This document shows positions 17,139 through 24,930 of a stretch of 64,000 nt of DNA, one piece after another. Every line of letters starts with the position of its first letter. Positions within the stretch are counted from its first letter, which is position 1. Source of the stretch: CAZBDU01 sp964490725 (GTDB lineage: Bacteria > Spirochaetota > Spirochaetia > SZUA-6 > DRHE01). The stretch lies in assembly GCA_964490725.1 (NCBI GenBank), contig CAZBDU010000008.1:32676-96675 (forward strand), given 5' to 3'. The notes under the pieces are model-generated. The model was given only the letters and a program-made list of their open reading frames with translations. It ran no database searches and had not been told where the DNA came from. A program made the position numbers and the translations under genes.

Positions 17139-17243
17139 ACATCGTCCCCGTCTCGGGTTGGCGTTGGCACCTTTGCCCCGGCAGGTGGCGGGAGCAGGTT
17201 GCCGTGCGGTCACCGGGCCAATTCCCTCACGCACTCTCGATGC
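17139..17243 (-). promoter_or_regulatory. SAM-I (S-box) riboswitch in the metXW leader
   Basis: Reading the minus strand, a 6-bp P1 helix (GCATCG at 17238-17243 with CGATGT at 17139-17144, one G-U pair) encloses the S-box core. The core has GAGAG after the P1 strand, then GAGGGAATTGGCCC, then CACGGCAACC, then AAAGGTGCCAA, the invariant blocks of the SAM-I aptamer in the right order. The predicted transcription start (about 17245) falls at the first P1 base. Downstream, GGAACC/GGTTCC (17116-17130) forms a hairpin, and the ribosome-binding-site palindrome follows. SAM binding should switch metXW off. Confidence 0.94.
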
Positions 17244-17251
17244 AGGCACAA

Positions 17252-17280
17252 GATTAAGTTAAAATGAGTAACAGAGTCAA
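17252..17280 (-). promoter_or_regulatory. Promoter for the SAM riboswitch-metXW transcript
   Basis: On the minus strand TTGACT (17275-17280) and TTAATC (17252-17257) are 17 bases apart, placing the start site right at the 5' end of the aptamer. Confidence 0.65.
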
Positions 17281-17316
17281 GATATATCGATCGTCACGGA
17301 TCACGGGGAGGTAGCG

Positions 17317-18336
17317 ATGCCCAGAGAGATGGTAGAGCGGCTGTGGAAACGGGGGAAGGAGTTTCTGGGTGTGGAGCATCCCATCCTCGGGGGAGCGATG
17401 ACCTGGATCTCCGAATCCAACCTGGTTTCGGCCATCTCCAACGCCGGAGCCTTCGGAGTGCTGGCCGGCGGCAACATGCCGCCGGAGCTGCTCAAGGAGG
17501 AAATCCGCAAGACCTTCGACAAGACGGACAAGCCTTTCGGCGTGAACCTGATCAGCATCGCTCCGAACTTCCGCAGGCATCTGGAGCACGTCCTGGAGAT
17601 CGGCTTTCCCTACATCATCTTCGCCGGCGGGCTGCCGCCCCGGGACGCCATCAGCAAGGTGAAGCAGACCGCCAGCAGGTTGATCTGCTTCGCTCCCACG
17701 GTGGGGATCGCCCGGAACCTGGTCCGTGAAGGCGTGGACGCCCTGGTGGTGGAGGGGCACGAGGCCGGGGGGCACATCGGCCCGGTGTCCACGGCGGTGC
17801 TGGCCGAGCAGATCCTGCCCCGGGTCACGGAGGTCCCCGTGTTCGTGGCCGGGGGAATCGGCAGCGGCGTGATGATGGTGCACTACCTGATGATGGGGGC
17901 CTCGGGGGTGCAGCTCGGGACGATGTTCGCCGTGGCGGAGGAGTCGCCTGCGCACGAGAACTTCAAGCAGGCTCTGCTGCGGGCCTCCGCCAAGGATGCC
18001 GTGCCGACCTCCCAGTTCGACCCCCGCATTCCGGTGATCCCGGTGCGCGCCCTCACCAACGAGGGGACCCGCGATTTCGCCACCCTACAGCTGGGCTTGG
18101 TGGCGCAGCTGGAGCGCAAGCAGGTCACCGCCAGCGAGGCCGGCAGGGCGCTGGAGGAGTTCTGGATCGGCGGGCTGCGCCGGGCTGCCATCGATGGGGA
18201 CGTGGAGCGCGGGTCTCTGATGGCCGGCCAGAGCGTGGGGCTGGTGCGGGAGATCCTGCCGGTGAGCCGGATCATCGACAAGCTCATCCAGGAGGGGGTG
18301 GAGGAGGCGGAGAAGATCCTCCAGCGCCTGTCCTGA
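17317..18336 (+). CDS. NAD(P)H-dependent flavin oxidoreductase (nitronate monooxygenase/FabK-like)
   Basis: A 339-residue FMN TIM-barrel protein of the 2-nitropropane dioxygenase/FabK superfamily. LGGAMTWISESNLVSAIS near the N-terminus, EGHEAGGHIG in the middle and FVAGGIGSG for FMN phosphate binding are diagnostic. Members oxidise alkyl nitronates or reduce enoyl-ACP; the length and the HEAGGH motif occur in both, so the activity is undecided. ATG 17317 has GGGGAGG upstream. It is divergent from metXW across the riboswitch leader and is followed by a GC-rich inverted repeat (18341-18360). Confidence 0.82.
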   Translation: MPREMVERLWKRGKEFLGVEHPILGGAMTWISESNLVSAISNAGAFGVLAGGNMPPELLKEEIRKTFDKTDKPFGVNLISIAPNFRRHLEHVLEIGFPYIIFAGGLPPRDAISKVKQTASRLICFAPTVGIARNLVREGVDALVVEGHEAGGHIGPVSTAVLAEQILPRVTEVPVFVAGGIGSGVMMVHYLMMGASGVQLGTMFAVAEESPAHENFKQALLRASAKDAVPTSQFDPRIPVIPVRALTNEGTRDFATLQLGLVAQLERKQVTASEAGRALEEFWIGGLRRAAIDGDVERGSLMAGQSVGLVREILPVSRIIDKLIQEGVEEAEKILQRLS

Positions 18337-18340
18337 TCCT

Positions 18341-18360
18341 GCCGGCTCCCGGGGGCCGGC
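18341..18360. terminator. Weak candidate terminator after the flavin oxidoreductase
   Basis: GCCGGC arms at 18341-18346 and 18355-18360 flank a TCCCGGGG loop. An A-rich stretch but no T-run follows, so function is uncertain. Confidence 0.35.
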
Positions 18361-18383
18361 GAAAAACTCTCAGGACCGTCTCG

Positions 18384-18412
18384 TTGACGGCTCCCCGGGC
18401 AGGCTCTAGAAT
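18384..18412 (+). promoter_or_regulatory. Promoter-like site upstream of the truncated permease
   Basis: TTGACG (18384-18389) and TAGAAT (18407-18412) are 17 bases apart. An 8-bp stem, GGGCTCGC (18422-18429) with GCGAGCCC (18444-18451), follows in the putative leader. Confidence 0.55.
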
Positions 18413-18454
18413 AGCGGTTTGGGGCTCGCGCGAAGGGAGCGCTGCGAGCCCTGA

Positions 18455-19237
18455 AGCCCGCTACGACCGGGCACCGGACCGGTCTACTGGACCCTGGCCA
18501 CCGCCTTCAAGCCGGACATGGAGACCTACGTCTTTCCCCCTGTCTACTTCCCGAAGCACCCCACGGTGGAGCCCTTCAAGCTGCTGTTCGACTACTACCC
18601 CTTCGCCCACTACGTGCGCAACTCCATCATCGTGACGCTGTCCACCACGGCGATCGTCACCGTGGCCGGCATGTTCGCGGCCTACGGCCTGAGCGTGTAC
18701 CGCTTCAAGGGCGCCAACCTGGTGCTGTACTTCCTGATCTTCACGCGCATCATCCTGCCGCTGTCGCTGCTGCTGCCCTTCTACCTGGTGGTCACCCGGC
18801 TGGGGCTGCAGGACAGGCTCCTGAGCATGATCCTGGCCAACGTCTACCTCACCTATCCCTTCGCCGTGCTGATCATGAAGAGCTTCTTCGACGGCTTCCC
18901 CCGGGACCTGGTGGACGCGGGGATCGTGGACGGTTGCTCCCGCACCATGGTGCTGCTGCGGATCGTGCTGCCGGTGAGCGCCGCCGGGATCGCCTCTTCG
19001 GCCATCATCTCCTACCTGTGGACCTGGAACGAGCTCATCTATGCCTTCGTGTTCACCAGCACCCCCGCCTCCCAGCCCGTCACGGTGGGCTGCTTCGACG
19101 CCATCGGCGACATCTTCGTCAACTGGAACCAGATCTGCGCCGGAGCCACCATCGCCGCGCTTCCCGGCATCCTGTTCGTCCTCTTTGCGCAGAAGTACCT
19201 GGTGGCCGGGCTGTCCGCCGGCGCCCTGAAGTTCTAG
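18455..19237 (+). pseudogene. 5'-truncated sugar ABC transporter permease (MalG/UgpE-like)
   Basis: The frame encodes the inner-membrane permease of a carbohydrate ABC importer. It keeps about five membrane helices, the EAA-loop region with DAGIVDGCSRTMVLLRIVLP, and a normal C-terminus ending GLSAGALKF. The family N-terminus is missing. In frame, PVYWTLATAFKPD (18479-18517) is the end of the conserved block that normally follows the first membrane helix, but only a few unrelated codons precede it before a TGA at 18452-18454. The first ATG (18518) lies inside the conserved region. No binding protein, partner permease or ATPase is nearby. This looks like the 3' remnant of a deleted transporter operon; a short functional product from ATG 18518 (239 residues) is possible but unlikely. 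Confidence 0.75.
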
Positions 19238-19246
19238 GAAGGCGCC

Positions 19247-20305
19247 ATGGACGGTTCCCTGGCCGTGATTCTGGAGGCGCCCGGGCGGATCGCGGTGCGG
19301 CGCATCCCTGTGCCCCGGGTGCCGGGCCCGGCGGTGCGGGTGGAGATGGGCGCCTGCGGCATCTGCGGCAGCGACGTGCGCTACTACCTGGGTGAAAACC
19401 CCTGGGCCCTGCACACCCTGGGACGGCACCTTCCTTCACCCCCGAACCTGGTGCTGGGCCACGAGGTGGCCGGGATGATCCCGGCGGCCCCGGGGAGCCC
19501 GGCCCGGCGCGTGGCCGTCCTGGCCTACAGGTCCTGCGGTACCTGCACCTACTGCCGCAGCGGGCGGGAGAACCTCTGCGAGCACATGGAGCACTTCGGG
19601 CACAGCGCGGGGTGGGGGACCATGCCCTACTACCCGGGAGGGATGTCCGAGCGGTTCGACATCTGGGAAGGCTTCGCCCGGGATATCCCTGGCTCCATCT
19701 CCTTCGAGGAGGCGACCTTTCTGGATGGGCTGGCAGTGGCGGTGCACGCCGTGGATCGGACGGGACTGGTGGAGGGCGGCCGGCTGGGGGTGATCGGGCT
19801 GGGCCCCATCGGGCTGCTGGCCGCCCAGGCGGCCGCGGCGCGGGGCGCCTGCCGCGTGGTGGGGTGCGACACCGCGGCGCTGCCGGTGGAGCTGGCCGCG
19901 GCAGCCGGTCTGGAGGGGATGATCCGGGGAGGAAGCGAGGCGCTGCTGGGCCACCTGGGCGGGGGAGGCAAGCTGGACGCCGTGGTGGACACGGTGGGAA
20001 GCGCCGCTTCCATCCGCGACGGTCTTTCCATGCTGGAGAAGTCCGGCGCCCTCGTCCTGCTGGCCGTGCACCCCGAGCCGGTGCCGCTGGCGCCGGTGGC
20101 CTTCAGCGGCGAGCGGCGTATCCTCTCCTCGGCCAACAACCTGTACCGGGACTTCCCGCGGGCCATCGAGCTGCTGGGCTCCGGCAGGGTGAGGGTGTCC
20201 TCGCTGGTGACGCACCGCTTCCCCCTGAGTGAGGCCGGGGATGCCTTCCGGGTCATGCTCCACAAGGATTCCGAGCGCGCCTACAAGGTGATTCTGCACC
20301 CTTGA
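19247..20305 (+). CDS. Zinc-dependent medium-chain alcohol/polyol dehydrogenase
   Basis: A 352-residue MDR-family dehydrogenase. Catalytic zinc ligands are in ACGICGSDVR (about 36-45) and GHE (about 71-73). The structural zinc loop is CGTCTYCRSGRENLC, and the NAD(P) site is GVIGLGPIGLLAA. The arrangement resembles sorbitol, threonine or sugar-alcohol dehydrogenases. It begins nine bases after the truncated permease stop, so it was presumably part of the same sugar-uptake operon before the deletion. ATG 19247 has AGGAAGGCGCC upstream. The substrate is inferred to be a polyol or sugar derivative. Confidence 0.85.
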   Translation: MDGSLAVILEAPGRIAVRRIPVPRVPGPAVRVEMGACGICGSDVRYYLGENPWALHTLGRHLPSPPNLVLGHEVAGMIPAAPGSPARRVAVLAYRSCGTCTYCRSGRENLCEHMEHFGHSAGWGTMPYYPGGMSERFDIWEGFARDIPGSISFEEATFLDGLAVAVHAVDRTGLVEGGRLGVIGLGPIGLLAAQAAAARGACRVVGCDTAALPVELAAAAGLEGMIRGGSEALLGHLGGGGKLDAVVDTVGSAASIRDGLSMLEKSGALVLLAVHPEPVPLAPVAFSGERRILSSANNLYRDFPRAIELLGSGRVRVSSLVTHRFPLSEAGDAFRVMLHKDSERAYKVILHP

Positions 20306-20442
20306 ACGTGCGGGCGCGGCCGTGCGCCTGCGGTGCGCCGGCGGCGGCGCAACCCTGCAGGTGCACGGCCAGCCCCTCCGACCCCTGGAAAACGTGATCG
20401 AAATCGCGTATAATCGGCCCAACACGACGTGAGAGGGGAGCC

Positions 20443-20898
20443 ATGATTGCGTTCAAAGACCTGAATGAGATCCTCAGGATGACCATCACCTGGGAGAAGC
20501 AGCTGAAGGATTTCTACGATGTGGCAGAGTACGCCATCAAGGACCCTAAGGCCAAGGGGATGGTTCGCCTCCTGCGGGAAAGACTGCTGGAGAAGCTGGA
20601 GATCCTGGAAGGCGTGGACGTGAGCCGGTTCGGGAAGACCGAGTGGGTCCGCTACGCCCCGAGCTACCGCGACGAGGAGCTCAATCCCGCGGGCCGGATC
20701 GGCCGCGATTCCCGGCCGCAGGAGATCCTGGAGCACATGGTCGAGTACGAGGAGAAGCTCAAGACGATCTACTCCGCCATTTCCAACAACCTGATCAGCC
20801 GAGCTCAGAAGGAGCTGTTCGATTCCCTGGTCCTGTTCAAGGAGGAGCAGATCGGCGAGGCCAGAAGGCTGATGGAGACTCACAGCCTGGGACGGTAG
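20443..20898 (+). CDS. Small all-helical protein (ferritin/rubrerythrin-like), first gene of sensor cassette 1
   Basis: A 151-residue, strongly charged, all-helical soluble protein without a signal peptide. Helical segments with Glu at heptad-like positions (WEKQLKDFYDVAEYA, HMVEYEEKLKTIYSA, LVLFKEEQIGEARRLM) resemble a four-helix ferritin-like bundle. No complete di-iron motif can be assigned with confidence. Its significance comes from context: it precedes a membrane histidine kinase by one base and then a stand-alone response regulator, the same three-gene order found again at 52.6-54.8 kb. TATAAT at 20409-20414 and AGAGGGGAG upstream of ATG 20443 mark its expression signals. It may be the redox- or metal-sensing input of the kinase (inference). 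Confidence 0.72.
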   Translation: MIAFKDLNEILRMTITWEKQLKDFYDVAEYAIKDPKAKGMVRLLRERLLEKLEILEGVDVSRFGKTEWVRYAPSYRDEELNPAGRIGRDSRPQEILEHMVEYEEKLKTIYSAISNNLISRAQKELFDSLVLFKEEQIGEARRLMETHSLGR

Positions 20899-20899
20899 C

Positions 20900-22276
20900 T
20901 TGCTCAACCCTTCGAAGATCGACTCCTCCGAGTACCAGGATCTCAACAAGGTCATCGCCTGGTTCATCCGTCTACGCTGGGTGGCCGTGGCCGGCGTGCT
21001 GGCCACCCTGCTGGTGGTGGACCTGCGGCTGTCCTACGCGCTGCACTACACGGTGCTGTACCCCTTGCTGGGGGTCCTGCTTTTCTTCAATACGCTGTTC
21101 ACCCTGTACTTCACGGTGCTGAAGAAGCGCAACCTGACCCGCCGGGAGACGATGGCTCTCTTCAACGTGCAGATCGGCTGCGACTACGCGCTGCTGCTTC
21201 TGCTGGCCTACTTCACCGGGTTTCTGGAGAATCCGTTCATCTACTTCTTCGTGTTCCACATCATGATGACCTCGTTCATCTTCTCCTCGGACGTGGTCTT
21301 CCTCTATGTCGGAGGCCTGATCGCGGTTCTGGTGGCGGTCTTCTTCGCCGAGTACTACAGGCTGATCCCCCACTTTGCGCTTCGGGGCGGTTCGAACGGA
21401 AGCTACTTCCAGCTCTACCTGCCCCGGGCGCTGGGGCTGTGCTCGACGCTGATGATCTCCGCCTATCTCATCACCGCGATCAAGGACCGCATCGCGGAGA
21501 AGGGGCGCCGGGTGGAGGTCGAGCTGGACCGGTACAAGAACCTGGACAAGATCAAGAGCAACTTCATTCTTCAAGTCACCCACGAGCTGCGCGGGCCCAT
21601 CGCCGCCATGAACGGCTACCACGAGATGATCCTGCGGGGAATCACCGGCGAGGTGCCGGGGCGCACCACGGAGGTGGTCACCAAGGCAAATCGCCGCACG
21701 GAGAACCTCCTGCAGATCATCGACGAGATGCTGGACTACGCCTACATGAAATCCGAGGAGGAGGTCCGCTACACCAAGACCCAGGTCTTGCTGAAGGAGA
21801 TCATCGACGGCCAGCTGGAAGTGGCTTCCGGCCCGGCCGAGCAGAAGGGGATCCGCCTGGTTTCAAACTGCGGCCGGGAGCTGCGGGTGTGGTCCAGCCG
21901 GGACCTGCTCAACATCATTCTGGCCAATCTGATCAACAACGCCGTCAAGTACTCTCCCTGCCAGAGCTCCATCGCGGTGAACGCCGCCGCCGAGGGCAAA
22001 GAGGTGCACCTGATGGTCAAGGACGAAGGCTACGGCATCCCGCCGGAGGAGATGGACAATATCTTCGAGGAGTTCTATCGCACGCGGCACGCCAGGGAGC
22101 TGGAGCGGGACGGCACCGGCCTGGGGCTGCCAATCGTGAAGCGGGCGGTGGAGTCGCTGAACGGACGGATCACCGTCTATTCGGAGGTGGACAAGGGTAC
22201 CACTTTCCACATATTCTTCCCCAGGGAAGAGCACACCGACGGAGGTGGGGATGATGAGCAAGATACTGATCGTTGA
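20900..22276 (+). CDS. Membrane-bound sensor histidine kinase, cassette 1
   Basis: A 458-residue kinase. An N-terminal module of about six membrane helices (roughly 20-200, no large periplasmic domain) is followed by a short coiled coil, a HisKA domain with FILQVTHELRGPIAAM (phospho-His near residue 229), and HATPase boxes NLINNAVKYS (N), DEGYGIP (G1), GTGLGLPIV (G2). The likely start is TTG 20900, one base after the upstream stop, so it is translationally coupled. The sensor module resembles those of the kinases at 23.5 and 53.0 kb. It overlaps the response-regulator start. Such intramembrane sensors often read quinone or membrane state; the ligand is unknown. Confidence 0.9.
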   Translation: MLNPSKIDSSEYQDLNKVIAWFIRLRWVAVAGVLATLLVVDLRLSYALHYTVLYPLLGVLLFFNTLFTLYFTVLKKRNLTRRETMALFNVQIGCDYALLLLLAYFTGFLENPFIYFFVFHIMMTSFIFSSDVVFLYVGGLIAVLVAVFFAEYYRLIPHFALRGGSNGSYFQLYLPRALGLCSTLMISAYLITAIKDRIAEKGRRVEVELDRYKNLDKIKSNFILQVTHELRGPIAAMNGYHEMILRGITGEVPGRTTEVVTKANRRTENLLQIIDEMLDYAYMKSEEEVRYTKTQVLLKEIIDGQLEVASGPAEQKGIRLVSNCGRELRVWSSRDLLNIILANLINNAVKYSPCQSSIAVNAAAEGKEVHLMVKDEGYGIPPEEMDNIFEEFYRTRHARELERDGTGLGLPIVKRAVESLNGRITVYSEVDKGTTFHIFFPREEHTDGGGDDEQDTDR

Positions 22277-22619
22277 CGACGACCTGGACATCCTGGAGAC
22301 CATGGGCTCCCTGCTGGAGCACGAGGGCTTCGAGATTCTCTCCGCCGACACCGTGGAGAAGGGCATCGAGTCGATTCCAGCAACTCAGCCGGACCTGATC
22401 CTGCTGGACGTGATGTTCCCCGAGAAGAAGACTCGCGGTTTCGAGGCGGCCACCGAGATCAAGGAGAAGTACCCGGACATTCCGGTGTTCGTGCTCACCT
22501 CGATCAACCGCGAGTACGCTTTCGACTTTAACAAGGACGATATCGAGGCGGACGAGTTCATCAACAAGCCCGTCAAGATCGATCGGCTGGTCAAGCTGAT
22601 TCGCAGCTACGTGGACTGA
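22254..22619 (+). CDS. Stand-alone response regulator, cassette 1
   Basis: A 121-residue receiver domain with no output domain. Acidic pocket IVDDDLD (7-12), phospho-acceptor Asp52 in LLDVMFPEK, the Thr/Ser switch in FVLTSIN and Lys-Pro in FINKPVK are all intact. The MFPEK..GFEAA insertion after the phospho-Asp is shared with the receiver at 54.4 kb. ATG 22254 (or 22251) is chosen from GGAGG at 22241-22245. It overlaps the kinase gene end. With no DNA-binding domain it must act by protein contact or in a phosphorelay. Confidence 0.9.
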   Translation: MSKILIVDDDLDILETMGSLLEHEGFEILSADTVEKGIESIPATQPDLILLDVMFPEKKTRGFEAATEIKEKYPDIPVFVLTSINREYAFDFNKDDIEADEFINKPVKIDRLVKLIRSYVD

Positions 22620-22621
22620 AG

Positions 22622-22642
22622 GGCCTGAAGGCGCTTCAGGCC
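22622..22642. terminator. Perfect hairpin between convergent regulator and polyprenyl synthase genes
   Basis: GGCCTGAAG (22622-22630) pairs perfectly with CTTCAGGCC (22634-22642) over a 3-base loop, overlapping the polyprenyl synthase stop codon. There is no T-run, so it may be a weak bidirectional terminator. Confidence 0.5.
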
Positions 22643-23517
22643 TCCACCCGGGCGCGGGCCAGGAGGAAATCGCAGATGGCCAGAAGCTCAGCCTTCGCCG
22701 CGCTGTCCGGGAAGCCCGACAGCGCCGCGCGGCTCCTGCTCATGTGCTCTTCCGCCCGCTCGATGATGTCCACCGCCGGGTCCACCCGCGCATCCTTGTC
22801 CCCGTAGTCGTCGAGCAGCTGGAACGCCAGCCCGAAGTCCATGCCGAACGCGCTCAAAGCTTCCACCACCTCTGGCGCCGCGTGGGTGGCCACCGCCCCG
22901 GTGCGGCAGCAGGAGGCCATGAGCTCCGCGGTCTTGTTCCGCAGTATGTCCAGGTAGGCCTCGTAGGCGGGGGGAGCGGGCGCCAGCAGGGCGCGCTGCT
23001 CGGCGATCTCTCCGAAGCACATCTTCTGCGTGGTCTGGGAGAGGATCTGGAAGATCTGGACCCGCCGGGCCTCCGGGAGGCTCATGTGCGAGAGCAGCGA
23101 GAACGCCCGGGCGTAGAGGATGTCCCCCACCAGCACCGCGCTGTGGCTGCTGTGCCTGCGGTGCAGCGCCTGCTGGCCGCGGCGGAGCTGCTCCTGGTCG
23201 ATGATGTCGTCGTGGATGAGCGAGGCCGAGTGGATCAGCTCCACCGCGGTGGCCAGAGCCACCAGGGCACCGCCCAGCTCGCGCCCGTCCGGCTGCCGGC
23301 CTTCGGGCGCGGCGATCCTGGCTGCCAGCAGAACCAGCGCCGGCCGCAGCCGCTTGCCCGCATTGCGGAACAGGTAGCCCGTGGCTTGTTTCAGGTGCGC
23401 GTAGTGAGGGTAGCTTTCGTCCAGACCTCTCAGGATGAGGGCGGGCTGGCGGTTGATCTCCGCCTCCACCCGATCGAGGTCGACGGCTATGGAACGAAAG
23501 ACGTCACGTGCTGTCAT
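22636..23517 (-). CDS. Polyprenyl diphosphate synthase
   Basis: A 293-residue trans-isoprenyl diphosphate synthase. It condenses isopentenyl diphosphate onto an allylic primer to make the side chain of a quinone or other prenol. First Asp-rich motif HDDIIDQE and second DDYGDK are intact, GKRLRPALVLLAA is the conserved FARM-flanking block, and LIHSASLIHDD is typical. Chain length cannot be judged reliably. ATG 23517 overlaps the end of the upstream kinase by 14 bases, so it is the last gene of the long minus-strand operon. That links isoprenoid (probably menaquinone) supply to the Rnf/diaphorase genes. Confidence 0.9.
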   Translation of the reverse strand: MTARDVFRSIAVDLDRVEAEINRQPALILRGLDESYPHYAHLKQATGYLFRNAGKRLRPALVLLAARIAAPEGRQPDGRELGGALVALATAVELIHSASLIHDDIIDQEQLRRGQQALHRRHSSHSAVLVGDILYARAFSLLSHMSLPEARRVQIFQILSQTTQKMCFGEIAEQRALLAPAPPAYEAYLDILRNKTAELMASCCRTGAVATHAAPEVVEALSAFGMDFGLAFQLLDDYGDKDARVDPAVDIIERAEEHMSRSRAALSGFPDSAAKAELLAICDFLLARARVEA

Positions 23518-24904
23518 CTGGCGCTGCTCCGTTGGTATTCGTGCCCTGCGGCGTCCGGTGCCGGCAAGGCAGGAAAACGGTGAAGGTGGTTCCTTTGCCG
23601 ACCTCGCTCTCCACCTGGACCTTGCCATTATGCATTTCTACGATCTTTTTGACAATCGACAGGCCCAGCCCGGTGCCGCTGGCGGCGAAGGAGCGCGCAT
23701 TGGCAGCGCGGAAGAAGTCGTTGAAGATGCCCGGAAGCTCCTGCTCAGGAATGCCGATCCCGGTGTCGCTCACCCGCAGCAGCACTCCCCCGGGCTTGCC
23801 GGCCAGCTCCAGCCCGATGCGCACGCTGCCTCCCTCCGGCGTGTAGCGCACGGCGTTGCTCAGCAGGTTGGAGACCAGCTGCTGCAGGGCGGTGGAGTCT
23901 GCCTGGATTACCGCCGCCCCGGCGCGGTTTTCCACCGCCAGGGTCAGCCCTTTGGCCTCCGCGCGGCTGCGGTACAGCTCCGCCTCCCGGCCGACCAGCT
24001 CGTCCAGACGCACCGGCTCGGGGACCATCCGCTCTTCGGCCCGCATCCTGGAAACGTCCAGAAGGTCCCGCACGAAACGCAGCAACTGCTGCGTCCGGGT
24101 GACCGCCCGGTCGATCATGTCGCGGCTGGCCTCTGCCACCGGTCCGGTGAAGCCCTTGAGCACGGCCTGCAGGCAGCTCTCGATGGCGGAGAGGGAGGCC
24201 TGGATGTCGTGGGAGACGGTCATCACGTACTGGCTCTTGCGGCGGTCCTGCTCGGCCAGCTGGCGGTTGGAGACCTCCAGCTCGCGCTCGTGGGCGCGCA
24301 GCTGGTTCACCACCGCCGTGGTTAGGTACACGGCGATGTACATCGTGGAAGCCAGCGCCAGGTAGCGTGCCGTGAAATTCCACAGGCGGGGGCGGAAATC
24401 CGGGCCGGATTCTACTCCCAAAGGATGGTGGGGGATCAAACCGACCGTGTCGGCGCCGAGCACCAGCCCCAGCAGCAGCACCGCAAAGGTGGCCTGAAGG
24501 TAGGCGGAGCGGTTGGTGAGGAGGATGCTGGACATGATGACGTGAAAGATGAAGTAGGGCAGAAACGGGTTGTCGATCCCCCCGGAAAAATAGACCAGGT
24601 AGGTGAGCAGCGTCAGGTCCACCGAGGTCTGGGCGTTGGCCATGCGGTGAGCCCTGGCGAGCCAGTCCTCCTCCTCGACCCTGGCCTGGAGGCCGCGGTT
24701 CACCAGCTGGCAGACCAGGTTGTAGAGCAGGAGGAAGAGATCGCCCAGGCATAGAGGCAGCAGCGGCAGAGGCAGCTTCAGGATGTAGCGGGCGCCGGCG
24801 ATCAACAGGAAGAGGCCGCCGCCGGCCACCCAGCGCAGGGCGATGAACCAGCGGATCTTGCCTTTCAGGTCCTCCTTCAGGATGGCCGGCGTCCGGTTCC
24901 TCAT
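23504..24904 (-). CDS. Membrane-bound sensor histidine kinase in the Rnf1 operon
   Basis: A 466-residue kinase with about six membrane helices (roughly 18-215), a coiled-coil linker (VNQLRAHERELEVSN), a HisKA domain with MTVSHDIQASLSAIE (phospho-His near 232), and HATPase boxes NLLSNAVRYTP, DTGIGIP, GTGLGLSIVKK. The C-terminal tail is Asn/Gly/Ala-rich. It starts 26 bases after the HydA-like subunit stop. No response regulator is in this operon; the nearest is the convergent receiver at 22.3 kb. The membrane module is similar in layout to those of the two cassette kinases, so it may sense the quinone pool or the complex itself (inference). Confidence 0.88.
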   Translation of the reverse strand: MRNRTPAILKEDLKGKIRWFIALRWVAGGGLFLLIAGARYILKLPLPLLPLCLGDLFLLLYNLVCQLVNRGLQARVEEEDWLARAHRMANAQTSVDLTLLTYLVYFSGGIDNPFLPYFIFHVIMSSILLTNRSAYLQATFAVLLLGLVLGADTVGLIPHHPLGVESGPDFRPRLWNFTARYLALASTMYIAVYLTTAVVNQLRAHERELEVSNRQLAEQDRRKSQYVMTVSHDIQASLSAIESCLQAVLKGFTGPVAEASRDMIDRAVTRTQQLLRFVRDLLDVSRMRAEERMVPEPVRLDELVGREAELYRSRAEAKGLTLAVENRAGAAVIQADSTALQQLVSNLLSNAVRYTPEGGSVRIGLELAGKPGGVLLRVSDTGIGIPEQELPGIFNDFFRAANARSFAASGTGLGLSIVKKIVEMHNGKVQVESEVGKGTTFTVFLPCRHRTPQGTNTNGAAPDDST

Positions 24905-24930
24905 CGTCCCGTTCCAGCCCCTTTAGGGCT

